Counted from the first letter of the stretch, positions 1 to 5,912 are shown. The stretch is 8,705 bases of DNA from Acidobacteriota bacterium (GCA_021802085.1 JAKAAZ010000156.1:1-8705), one strand, 5' to 3'. Numbers and translations are program-made. The notes: generated from the letters alone by a model not told the origin.

Positions 1-147
1 GGGTTTGAGATTTTGTAACCAACATAGAATCAACAACATACCAAACATGGTAGATTTTGTAGGTTGTTGATTTTAAAGGGTATGAAATCTATGCCCGACA
101 GGCTCCTAGGACGGATTGACAGTGGGTATGGCCATAGATGGAAGAGG
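1..147. other. Gene-free, AT-rich left edge
   Basis: I see no coding region here. The stretch is more AT-rich than the rest of the window. Its main content is a stem-loop (28-72) and a 10-base direct repeat AGATTTTGTA at 8-17 and 52-61. Short open frames on both strands lack ribosome binding sites and protein-like composition. It may be the 3' flank of a gene beyond the left edge or the remnant of a mobile element. Confidence 0.6.
28..72. repeat. Stem-loop with perfect 10-bp arms
   Basis: AATCAACAAC (28-37) is the exact reverse complement of GTTGTTGATT (63-72). Inside it a second hairpin pairs TACCA (39-43) with TGGTA (48-52) around the loop AACA. The interior loop is very asymmetric. On the plus strand the outer arm runs into TTAAA, so it could serve as a weak terminator for a gene beyond the left edge, or be one end of a mobile element. 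Only the pairing is seen directly. Confidence 0.5.
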
Positions 148-271
148 GTCATTCTGAACGAAGCGCAGCGGAGTGAAGAATCCAGAAAATATTCGCGAAG
201 TACGCTCCGCCATCTCCCTCTGGATACTTCGCGGAGTCTACCATCGAGCGAAGCGAAGAGTTCAGGATGAC
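148..271. repeat. 124-bp inverted-repeat element (MITE/REP-like)
   Basis: The ends GTCATTCTGAAC (148-159) and GTTCAGGATGAC (260-271) are inverted repeats matching at 11 of 12 positions. Further in, GAAGCG and GAGTGAAGAA on the left mirror the CGAAGCGAAGAG motif on the right, and TTCGCGAAG and CTTCGCGGAG motifs lie near the centre. Sequences of the form 'cattctgagcgaagcgaagaatcc' are, as far as I recall, abundant interspersed repeats in acidobacterial genomes. No coding capacity is apparent. The right end lies 49 bp before the cytochrome start codon, so the element is probably part of, or directly upstream of, that gene's leader. I see no clear target-site duplication. Confidence 0.6.
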
Positions 272-320
272 AATCGCACTTTTCTCGCACTGCAGCAACT
301 GGAAATTCATACCACGACAG

Positions 321-827
321 ATGAAAAAGGCGGGTACACAAGCATTGCGGGCGAAAATAACCGGTGTCGTAGGCATCATTGTTTTTCTGTCGGGTATGTC
401 AGCATCGATGCTACCTGCCCAGACCGCTTCCACTCCTTCTACCCCGGCGCAAACCACTTCCTCAGCCACCGCGTCTACACGGGACGGTGTCTACACCGCG
501 GAGCAGGCGCAGCAGGGCAAAACTTTGTACACACAACTATGCATCGAGTGCCATGGCGCTTCTCTGGAAGGCATGGGGCAGAATCCCTCGCTAACTGGCG
601 ATGACTTTCTCAATAATTGGCAGGGCCAGACCCTCGCCGATCTCTTTACCCGGATTCGTACGACCATGCCGGCGCTCAAGCCGGGATCGCTCACGCCGGC
701 CGAAACCGCACTGCTCGTCGCCTACATCCTCGACGCGAATACATTTCCCAGCGGCAAAACAGTACTGCCCGCGGATCCCGTCCCACTCAAGGCCATTCAC
801 ATCGACGCCCCGCAGGCGAAACCCTAG
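321..827 (+). CDS. Secreted class I c-type cytochrome
   Basis: This encodes a 168-residue monohaem cytochrome c. An N-terminal hydrophobic segment (about residues 13-31, ending near LPAQT) should direct export to the periplasm. A Thr/Ser/Pro/Ala-rich linker (about 35-53) follows, then a cytochrome-c fold of about 85 residues. The haem-binding motif CIECH is at 74-78, with His78 as the proximal ligand. Met116 in TTMPALK is the likely distal ligand. The C-terminal helix is TPAETALLVAYILDAN. It probably carries electrons in the periplasm; partner enzymes are not in the window. An in-frame ATG at 267 lies inside the repeat at 148-271 and would place polar residues before the signal peptide, so I chose 321 (MKKAG). 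The Shine-Dalgarno there is weak. The stop codon overlaps the 5' arm of RNA element copy A. Confidence 0.85.
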   Translation: MKKAGTQALRAKITGVVGIIVFLSGMSASMLPAQTASTPSTPAQTTSSATASTRDGVYTAEQAQQGKTLYTQLCIECHGASLEGMGQNPSLTGDDFLNNWQGQTLADLFTRIRTTMPALKPGSLTPAETALLVAYILDANTFPSGKTVLPADPVPLKAIHIDAPQAKP

Positions 828-941
828 TCGTTTTCACTATCGATGTAGACCGAAGCGGCGATGTGGACGCAGCTTTTCCTTAAGAAAAGCTGCATTGCGT
901 GATCTTTGGCCGAGTACCAGGTACCGTGGAACCGCTCTAAC
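825..941 (+). ncRNA. Candidate structured RNA element, copy A
   Basis: This is the diverged homologue of the element at 7917-8029. The 3' part (894-941) aligns to 7984-8029 with about 38 of 48 columns identical, by eye. The 5' arm around GTTTTCA (830-836) can pair with TGGAAC (927-932), with a bulged T and some mismatches further out. A perfect hairpin at 869-893 follows. A second hairpin pairs ATT and GC (894-898) with GGC and AGT (908-915). Relative to copy B, pairs change C-G to U-A (896/913) and C-G to U-G (834/929, 828/934, 895/914), which keeps pairing on the plus strand. The element begins at the cytochrome stop codon and ends 5 bp before the SDR stop, so here it can only be a 3' UTR, a processed RNA or a relic. 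I do not recognise the family. Confidence 0.5.
869..893. terminator. Perfect 10-bp hairpin between convergent genes
   Basis: GCAGCTTTTC (869-878) pairs perfectly with GAAAAGCTGC (884-893) around the 5-base loop CTTAA. It sits between the 3' ends of the cytochrome (+) and SDR (-) genes, where a shared bidirectional terminator would be expected. Neither strand has a T-tract after the stem, so intrinsic termination is uncertain. It is also the central hairpin of RNA element copy A, which may be its real role. Confidence 0.4.
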
Positions 942-946
942 CCGGC

Positions 947-1672
947 TTACAAACCCAGCCCGCCGTCCACGCCAAGAATCTGCCCCGTAATGAAATGCGG
1001 CCCCGTCGCGAAAAACAAAACCGCCGCCGCCACTTCTTCCGGCTTGCCGTTCCGCTTCATGGGAGTTTTCGCGGCAAAATGCTCGTAGTCGGGCTGCGCT
1101 TCGCCGTTGGTGATCATGCCCGGTGCAACGCAATTCACGCTGATCTCCGGCGCGAATGCCTTCGACATGGTCTGCGTCAGCATGTGCAGCGCCGCTTTGG
1201 ATGTGGAATAGTGCGCGTGCGTCGCCCACGGATGGGATCCGCCGAGTGAACCGATATTGATGATGCGGCCGTTCGATGCCTTCAGGTGCGGATACGCGGC
1301 TTGCGCCATCAGAAATGCGCCCCGCGTGTTGGTCTCGAACATCTCATCCCACTCGGCGACGGAAATCGACTCCAGCGGCGCCGTGGCAAAGACCCCCGCA
1401 TTGTTGATCAAAATATCCAGCCTTCCGAACTCGCCCAGCACCGCCGCTACTGACGTGCGCACCGATGCCGGATCGCGCACATCGCACCGTAACGCCATTG
1501 CCCGCTGGCCGGTCGCCGCCAGTTCGCGCAGTGTCTGTTGCGCCGCCGCGTCGGATTCGCGATAGGTGATGGCAACGTCAGCTCCGGCGTTCGCCAAGGT
1601 GTGTGCCAGGATGCGGCCAATCTTCCGGGCCGCGCCCGTGATCAGCACGACCTTCCCATTCAACACTTGCAT
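947..1672 (-). CDS. SDR-family NAD(P)H oxidoreductase, pteridine-reductase-like
   Basis: This 241-residue protein is a classical short-chain dehydrogenase/reductase, full length for the family and probably cytosolic. The Rossmann cofactor motif is TGAARKIG at 12-19, with Lys17 where most SDRs have the middle glycine. The NNAG motif is at 90-93. The catalytic residues are Asn115, Ser142, Tyr155 and Lys159 (YSTSK). The C-terminus ITGQILGVDGGLGL is typical of tetrameric SDRs. A basic residue in the TGAA(R/K)(R/K)(I/L)G motif is characteristic of pteridine reductases and FolM-like dihydromonapterin reductases, as is the GADVAITYRES stretch. Reduction of a pterin or folate is therefore a reasonable but unproven guess; a ketoacyl- or sugar-type SDR remains possible. 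It lies 55 bp downstream of the gene at 1728-2240 on the same strand, so the two may be co-transcribed. The ribosome binding site (AGGCGAG before ATG) is weak. Confidence 0.85.
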   Translation of the reverse strand: MQVLNGKVVLITGAARKIGRILAHTLANAGADVAITYRESDAAAQQTLRELAATGQRAMALRCDVRDPASVRTSVAAVLGEFGRLDILINNAGVFATAPLESISVAEWDEMFETNTRGAFLMAQAAYPHLKASNGRIINIGSLGGSHPWATHAHYSTSKAALHMLTQTMSKAFAPEISVNCVAPGMITNGEAQPDYEHFAAKTPMKRNGKPEEVAAAVLFFATGPHFITGQILGVDGGLGL

Positions 1673-1727
1673 GGCTCGCCTACTCGATATCTATCGCAAA
1701 TCTACCCACCCCAGTCTCGCCTGGATG

Positions 1728-2240
1728 TCAGTTGGATTTCGGGGGGGGCGACAACAGCGGACTGTCCGCGGGCGCGGCGTGCCCCATCTGCGCCTGCGGC
1801 GCATTGTTATGCACGTCGGAATTCGGCTTCGGTTTTTCGTAAATGGAATACTGCTGGTCCGGCGGCAACATTTTGATGGTGATCGCTTTTTGGCTGGTCG
1901 TGACACTGTACTTCTGTCCATACGTCCGATACCCCTGCGCGATCACCTGCACCAGCACGTCGGAACCCAAGGGAACGATACTCAGCGATGCCTTGCCTTC
2001 CTCGTTCGTCTTCAATTCCATGTTGCCTTCATTCTTGTCGCCCTGCTCCGGATGAAACACCACAGCGGCGTTTTGCAGAGGCTTGCTGTCTTCCGCTCTC
2101 AGCACCGTCACCACCAGCGTCGCCATGGGTGGCGGCGCTTTGTACTTGCGATGGCGCGACGCATGGCTGGAGAGAGGAGCAAGCAATTCCACTACGAGCA
2201 AAACCACAACCGCGATGCAGGAACCCTTCAATCTGCGCAT
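1728..2240 (-). CDS. Secreted carboxypeptidase-regulatory-like (Ig-fold) protein
   Basis: This 170-residue protein has an N-terminal signal peptide: basic MRRLKG, a hydrophobic core at about 8-22, and probable cleavage near SSHAS (24-28). Residues 39-125 look like one carboxypeptidase regulatory-like beta-sandwich, with MATLVVTVLRAEDSKPLQNA, a central T-N-E-E-G-K-A segment, then VQVIAQGYRTYGQ. This pattern is common in acidobacterial secreted proteins and plugs. The C-terminal 45 residues (about 126-170) are Pro/Gln/Asn-rich and probably disordered, ending PPPKSN. No catalytic residues are visible, so it is more likely a binding or structural envelope protein than an enzyme. A purine-rich AGGGAG lies 13 bases before the ATG, rather far. 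An 8-base homopolymer (C on the coding strand) lies a few codons before the stop and could be prone to slippage. Confidence 0.6.
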   Translation of the reverse strand: MRRLKGSCIAVVVLLVVELLAPLSSHASRHRKYKAPPPMATLVVTVLRAEDSKPLQNAAVVFHPEQGDKNEGNMELKTNEEGKASLSIVPLGSDVLVQVIAQGYRTYGQKYSVTTSQKAITIKMLPPDQQYSIYEKPKPNSDVHNNAPQAQMGHAAPADSPLLSPPPKSN

Positions 2241-2617
2241 AACTTGATTCTAACTCCCTTCCGCATGGACGAAAACCGCGTTGCACACTCGCTCTCGCAA
2301 GCCCACAATGTCGGACATCTCCTGGCTTGGCCGGGGCTGCTTCATCCTCGCCCAGCCCTTCGCAGCTCAAGCTGGAATCAAGAGAAGGCTTGTTCTTCCT
2401 GAGCCGTGGGCGAAGGATGTACGCTTGGCCGGAAGCCGCGAGTTCCCCTGGGCGAAAGCCGCAGCAGCTACCGCTCCACGGCTCCATCTGGGCTCCCCGC
2501 CTTCTCTCGGGAGTCCCGAAATCCGACCCAGCCCGCGTCTTAGAGGCAATCCCCCATAGCACACACGGTGACGCGAAAGAAATCTTAGTCATGTACGCTA
2601 ATATTCGAGAGAACTTC
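2241..2617. other. Divergent intergenic region without a gene
   Basis: No protein can be supported here on either strand. Overlapping open frames exist because the stretch is GC-rich, but none has a convincing start site or domain-like composition. It contains an imperfect inverted repeat (2324-2354 against 2407-2437) and a small hairpin TCGGG/CCCGA (2507-2519). Composition becomes more AT-rich after about 2560 as the groES promoter is approached. I see no clear promoter for the minus-strand gene ending at 1728. Confidence 0.55.
2324..2437. repeat. Imperfect inverted repeat pair
   Basis: CATCCTCGCCCA on the left (2343-2354) is the reverse complement of TGGGCGAAGGATG (2407-2419) except for one extra A. 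The outer parts of both arms also contain the same direct 10-mer GCTTGGCCGG (2325-2334 and 2423-2432), which is partly self-complementary. It may be a degenerate interspersed repeat upstream of the chaperonin promoter. Confidence 0.35.
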
Positions 2618-2646
2618 TTGACATCCGATGCCCCGTGGCCTAATCT
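2618..2646 (+). promoter_or_regulatory. Sigma-70 promoter of groES-groEL
   Basis: A perfect -35 box TTGACA (2618-2623) is separated by exactly 17 bases from the -10 box TAATCT (2641-2646). Transcription would start near 2653, giving a 5' UTR of about 115 bases. The -10 box overlaps the first base pairs of the CIRCE operator, the usual arrangement for HrcA repression by promoter occlusion. Confidence 0.85.
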
Positions 2647-2671
2647 AGCACTCGTGGGCAAGGAGTGCTAA
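2645..2671 (+). promoter_or_regulatory. CIRCE operator (HrcA binding site)
   Basis: The site is CTAGCACTC (2645-2653), a 9-base spacer, then GAGTGCTAA (2663-2671). The consensus is TTAGCACTC-N9-GAGTGCTAA, so the only deviation is the first base of the left arm. CIRCE is the operator of the heat-shock repressor HrcA, which itself needs GroEL to fold. The operon is thus expected to be derepressed when GroEL is titrated by unfolded protein. hrcA is not in this window. Confidence 0.95.
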
Positions 2672-2709
2672 TCTACCCGCAAGCTTCAAGAAGTACGCTG
2701 TTCCCGCAT

Positions 2710-2730
2710 CCTGCAGGGCCAACCCGCAGG
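2710..2730 (+). promoter_or_regulatory. Hairpin in the groES 5' UTR
   Basis: CCTGC (2710-2714) pairs with GCAGG (2726-2730) and GGG (2716-2718) with CCC (2723-2725), with a single bulged A and the loop CCAA, giving 8 base pairs. It lies 37 bases before the groES start and does not cover the Shine-Dalgarno. It could stabilise the transcript; no regulatory role can be shown. Confidence 0.4.
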
Positions 2731-2767
2731 GTTTGAAACGCAATCGCGAAATAAGGAGAAATGTATT

Positions 2768-3088
2768 ATGGCAAGTACAAAATCTACGGTAGCTACGTCT
2801 CTGACGCCGCTGCATGATCGTGTCGTTGTTCGCCGCATCGAAGAGGGCGAAACCATCCGCGGCGGCATCATTATTCCCGACTCCGCCAAGGAAAAGCCGC
2901 AGGAAGGCGAAATTATCGCCGTCGGCAAAGGCAAGTCGAACGATGAAGGTAAAGTGTTCCCGTTGGACGTGAAAGCTGGCGACCATGTTCTGTTTGGCAA
3001 GTATTCCGGCACCGAAATCAAGATAGACGGCGAAGATTTCCTGATCATGCGGGAAGAAGAAGTCCTCGGCATTCTCCACAAAAAGTAA
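2768..3088 (+). CDS. groES: Co-chaperonin GroES
   Basis: This 106-residue protein is the heptameric lid that caps GroEL and closes its folding chamber in the cytosol. The conserved core starts at LTPLHDRVVV (12-21). The mobile loop that contacts GroEL is about 27-43, with the hydrophobic GGIII at 32-36. DVKAGDHVLFGKYSG (67-81) and EDFLIMREEEVLGIL (89-103) are standard family blocks. Typical GroES is about 95-97 residues. The excess is an N-terminal extension of about 10 Ser/Thr-rich residues (MASTKSTVATS). The start is supported by AAGGAG 9 bases upstream. An ATG at 2761 is out of frame and only 2 bases from that site. It is the first gene of the operon, under the promoter and CIRCE at 2618-2671, with groEL 122 bp downstream. 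Confidence 0.97.
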   Translation: MASTKSTVATSLTPLHDRVVVRRIEEGETIRGGIIIPDSAKEKPQEGEIIAVGKGKSNDEGKVFPLDVKAGDHVLFGKYSGTEIKIDGEDFLIMREEEVLGILHKK

Positions 3089-3116
3089 GCGCGACCCTCC
3101 CGGTCACGCTTTATTA
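3089..3116 (+). terminator. Weak terminator/attenuator after groES
   Basis: GCG and GACC (3089-3096) pair with GGTC and CGC (3102-3109) around CTCCC, with one C-A mismatch, followed by TTTATTA. It begins directly after the groES stop. The short U-tract suggests partial termination or protection of the groES 3' end rather than a full stop, since groEL has no obvious promoter of its own. Confidence 0.4.
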
Positions 3117-3124
3117 CTGCGCGA

Positions 3125-3178
3125 TTTCCTTCAGGAAAACCCGCATAGGATCCATCAAAATTTTCCCGCCACGGCGGG
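3125..3178 (+). other. Two small hairpins in the groES-groEL spacer
   Basis: TTTCC (3125-3129) pairs with GGAAA (3134-3138) around TTCA. CCCGC (3165-3169) pairs with GCGGG (3174-3178) around CACG. The second lies about 17 bases before the groEL Shine-Dalgarno. With the hairpin at 3089-3109 they fill a 122-base spacer, longer than is usual in this operon. They may mark RNA processing or tune the GroES:GroEL ratio. Confidence 0.3.
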
Positions 3179-3210
3179 CGAGTGAAATCTGAAAGAGGAG
3201 AAACACAATT

Positions 3211-4884
3211 ATGGCAAAACAAATTTTGCACGGTGAGGATTCACGGCAGGCGATTCTGCGCGGCGTCAATACGCTGGCGGACGCTGTCAAGGTGACGCTC
3301 GGTCCCAAGGGCCGCAACGTCGTCATTGAAAAGAAATTCGGCTCTCCGACCATTACCAAGGACGGCGTGACCGTGGCCAAGGAAATCGAGCTGCGCGATT
3401 CGCTTGAAAACATGGGCGCGCAGATGGTGCGCGAAGTTGCCTCCAAGACCTCCGACGTTGCCGGCGACGGCACCACCACCGCGACCGTTCTGGCCCAGGC
3501 CATCTACCGCGAAGGCGTCAAGACGGTAGCTGCTGGAGCCAACCCAATGGCCCTGAAGCGCGGCATTGACAAGGCCGTCGAAACGATTGTCGGCAAGCGC
3601 GACAAGGAAGGTGTCTTTGAGCACACCGGCGCTCTCGGCAAGTTCTCCAAGCCCGTCTCCGGCGACATGATTGCCCAGGTAGGCACCATCTCCGCCAATG
3701 GCGACCACGAAATCGGCCAGATCATCGCCCAGGCAATGGAGAAGGTAGGCAAGGATGGCGTCATCACCGTCGAAGAATCGAAGACCATGCAGACGCACCT
3801 CGAGACCGTCGATGGTATGCAGTTCGACCGCGGCTACCTCAGCCCCTATTTCGTCACCGATCCGGATCGCATGGAAGTCGCGCTGGAAGATGCCTACATC
3901 CTGATCCATGAAAAGAAAATCAGCACCATGAAGGATCTGCTTCCCTTGCTGGAGCAGGTGGCCCGCAATGCCAAGCCGCTCGTCATCATCGCGGAAGATG
4001 TCGATGGCGAAGCGCTGGCAACACTGGTCGTCAACAAGCTGCGTGGCACGTTGAGCGTCGCTGCGGTCAAGGCGCCCGGCTTCGGCGATCGCCGCAAAGC
4101 CATGCTGGAAGATATTGCCAAGCTGACCGGTGGCAAGGCAATCACGGAAGACCTCGGCATCAAGCTCGAGAACGTCAAGCTTGAGGACCTGGGCCGCGCC
4201 AAGCGCATCACCATCGACAAGGACAACACCACCATCGTCGACGGTGCCGGCAAGGCGGAAGACATTCAGGGTCGCGTCCGGGAGATTCGCAACCAGATCG
4301 ACAAGACCACCAGCGACTACGATCGCGAGAAGTTGCAGGAGCGGTTGGCGAAACTGGTCGGCGGCGTTGCCGTCATCAAGGTCGGTGCAGCCACCGAAAC
4401 CGAGATGAAGGAAAAGAAAGCGCGCGTCGAAGATGCCATGCACGCAACCCGCGCAGCCGTTGAGGAAGGCATTGTCCCGGGCGGCGGTGTCGCCCTGGTT
4501 CGCAGTGCCAAGGCTGTCGAGGAGTTGATCGCAACCCTCGAGGGCGACGAGAAGATCGGTGCCCAGATCATTCGTCGCGCCATTGAAGAGCCGCTCCGCC
4601 TGATTGTCGGCAACGCCGGCGAAGAGGGTGCAGTGGTCATCGGCAAGGTGCTCGAAAGCAAAGAAGCGCACTACGGCTACAACGCCGCCACCAACAAGTT
4701 CGAGGACCTGGTGAAAGCCGGTGTCATCGATCCCACCAAGGTCACCCGCACCGCGCTGCTGAACGCGGCTTCCATCGCCGGCTTGATGCTGACGACCGAA
4801 GCCATGGTTGCCGACATCCCGGAGAAGAAAGAAGCTGCTCCGGCTGGCGGCGGTCACGGCGGCGGCATGGACGGCATGTACTAA
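3211..4884 (+). CDS. groEL: Chaperonin GroEL (Hsp60)
   Basis: This 557-residue subunit of the double-ring 14-mer folds client proteins in the cytosol with ATP and GroES. Family blocks run the full length: VTLGPKGRNVV (28-38), the ATP-site GDGTTTATVL (85-94) with Asp86 and Asp51 (Asp87 and Asp52 in E. coli), GMQFDRGYLSPYF (202-214), VKAPGFGDRRKAML (286-299), and KKARVEDAMHATRAAVEEG (402-420) with the catalytic Asp408 (Asp398 in E. coli). The tail GGGHGGGMDGMY is the flexible Gly/Met-rich C-terminus. Compared with the E. coli protein as I recall it, there are 11 net extra residues at about 126-140 (GKRDKEGVFEHTG), just before the hinge proline (Pro148 here). The start has AGGAG 10 bases upstream. 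It is co-transcribed with groES and ends at an intrinsic terminator. Confidence 0.98.
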   Translation: MAKQILHGEDSRQAILRGVNTLADAVKVTLGPKGRNVVIEKKFGSPTITKDGVTVAKEIELRDSLENMGAQMVREVASKTSDVAGDGTTTATVLAQAIYREGVKTVAAGANPMALKRGIDKAVETIVGKRDKEGVFEHTGALGKFSKPVSGDMIAQVGTISANGDHEIGQIIAQAMEKVGKDGVITVEESKTMQTHLETVDGMQFDRGYLSPYFVTDPDRMEVALEDAYILIHEKKISTMKDLLPLLEQVARNAKPLVIIAEDVDGEALATLVVNKLRGTLSVAAVKAPGFGDRRKAMLEDIAKLTGGKAITEDLGIKLENVKLEDLGRAKRITIDKDNTTIVDGAGKAEDIQGRVREIRNQIDKTTSDYDREKLQERLAKLVGGVAVIKVGAATETEMKEKKARVEDAMHATRAAVEEGIVPGGGVALVRSAKAVEELIATLEGDEKIGAQIIRRAIEEPLRLIVGNAGEEGAVVIGKVLESKEAHYGYNAATNKFEDLVKAGVIDPTKVTRTALLNAASIAGLMLTTEAMVADIPEKKEAAPAGGGHGGGMDGMY

Positions 4885-4920
4885 GAAGCGAACCTCGCCT
4901 TCGGCGCAAATACAAACAGC

Positions 4921-4948
4921 AAAGGCCCTGCAGGGATGCGGGGCCTTT
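4921..4948 (+). terminator. Intrinsic terminator of groES-groEL
   Basis: AAAGGCCC (4921-4928) pairs with GGGCCTTT (4941-4948). The stem continues through a T-G wobble and GCA/TGC to a GGGA tetraloop (4933-4936), giving 12 pairs. The U-tract is short (TTTCTGTT), but the stem is strong and lies 37 bases after the groEL stop. Confidence 0.8.
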
Positions 4949-5039
4949 CTGTTGCCATTGTCTTTGAAGAAACTTTCCGGCATGCTATTGATTAAATGGC
5001 ATTTCGGACGCGAATCAATGATGAAATGAGGGAAAAGCA

Positions 5040-5879
5040 ATGAAATTGAGATGTATTGTGCCTGCACTGTGTGTAGTTTTGACTACGTCCGCGCTAAATG
5101 CGGCGCAGGGAAACCCCGGGGCTAGCAGCCCTGCCGCCGAGACGGCGTCCCAGCCAGGCAATCGGCGGTCTTCGCATCTGGCGCTTCGCCTCCTTGATCA
5201 AGTCGAGCAGGCAAGGCAATCTCTGGCGGCAAGCCAGACGCAAACCGCTGTTGAGCATATTAACCGAGCGCTGGCGTATCGCGATCAGCTCACGTCAATA
5301 ATCCCAGGGAACAGCCGGCATGTGATCGTGCCGTTATATTGGGAATGGGACGACACATCCGTGCTCGGACCGGTTCTGGCTGCCCGCAAAGATGGCAAGC
5401 CTCAACCCAATAAGTCGGCTCCCATCACGGTGGATGCAGCGGGAACGCAGTACACGTTTGTCGGCCTCGATCTGAACAAGGTACGAAGCCGTTTGGACGC
5501 TGCAAAATCCGCCTTGAGCAACAACAATCCCCAGGCTGCGGGCAGCTCGCTGGGTCGTATCGGGGATGAACTCGTGGTCATGAGAGTTCAGGCTGAGTTC
5601 CCTCTTCTTGCGGCCCGCGAAAATCTCGGTTTGGCTGAGATCGCGATCATGAATGGACGCTATACAGAGGCGGCCGCGGCCCTGAAAGAAGCATCCATCA
5701 CTCTGGATCAGTATGCCAGCGAACACTCCGCGCATCGCCCATACGAAGCAAAAAGCTTGAGCAAGAGGATCAGCTCTCTTTCCCAGACAATCGCGCAGAA
5801 CCATACCGGCGCTGTCAGCAAGATCGATGGATGGTGGAATGAAGTCAATGGCTGGTTCACACATCCAATTACAGATTGA
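5040..5879 (+). CDS. Secreted YfdX-family-like protein
   Basis: This 279-residue protein has an N-terminal signal peptide (basic MKLR, hydrophobic 5-19, cleavage near LNAAQ at 19-23), so it should be periplasmic. The body is helical and Ala/Leu-rich. A first helical pair spans about 46-88 (LALRLLDQVEQARQSLAA, then AVEHINRALAYRDQL). A short beta-like stretch VIVPLYWEWDD (95-105) follows, then helices at about 145-221, including EFPLLAARENLGLAEIAIMNGRYTEAAAALKEA. This order resembles the YfdX family (Pfam PF10938), whose E. coli member is EvgA-induced and linked to acid stress, but whose biochemical role is unknown. I am moderately sure of that match. The tail WWNEVNGWF is aromatic. GAGGG lies 7 bases before the ATG. 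The gene sits between the groEL terminator and its own terminator, so it is probably monocistronic; a weak TTGAAG-N16-TATTGA precedes it. Confidence 0.6.
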   Translation: MKLRCIVPALCVVLTTSALNAAQGNPGASSPAAETASQPGNRRSSHLALRLLDQVEQARQSLAASQTQTAVEHINRALAYRDQLTSIIPGNSRHVIVPLYWEWDDTSVLGPVLAARKDGKPQPNKSAPITVDAAGTQYTFVGLDLNKVRSRLDAAKSALSNNNPQAAGSSLGRIGDELVVMRVQAEFPLLAARENLGLAEIAIMNGRYTEAAAALKEASITLDQYASEHSAHRPYEAKSLSKRISSLSQTIAQNHTGAVSKIDGWWNEVNGWFTHPITD

Positions 5880-5912
5880 ATCGGTGGCTATTCAAGACTG
5901 GAGCACACGAAC

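Noticed and set aside
116..121. Perfect TTGACA as a -35 box for the cytochrome gene
   Set aside because: No acceptable -10 hexamer lies 15-19 bases downstream, and the position is 200 bases from the start codon with a repeat in between.
267..320. Upstream ATG extension of the cytochrome
   Set aside because: The extension starts inside the inverted-repeat element and would put 18 mostly polar residues before the signal peptide. ATG at 321 begins a normal secretion signal.
2029..2661. A 210-residue minus-strand open frame across the divergent region
   Set aside because: It overlaps the secreted protein gene, the groES promoter and CIRCE, and has no domain-like composition or start signal.
3241..5067. 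A 608-residue open frame antisense to groEL
   Set aside because: It mirrors the codon structure of groEL, begins beyond the groEL terminator without a ribosome binding site, and has a low-complexity composition. Long antisense frames over GC-rich chaperonin genes are common artefacts.
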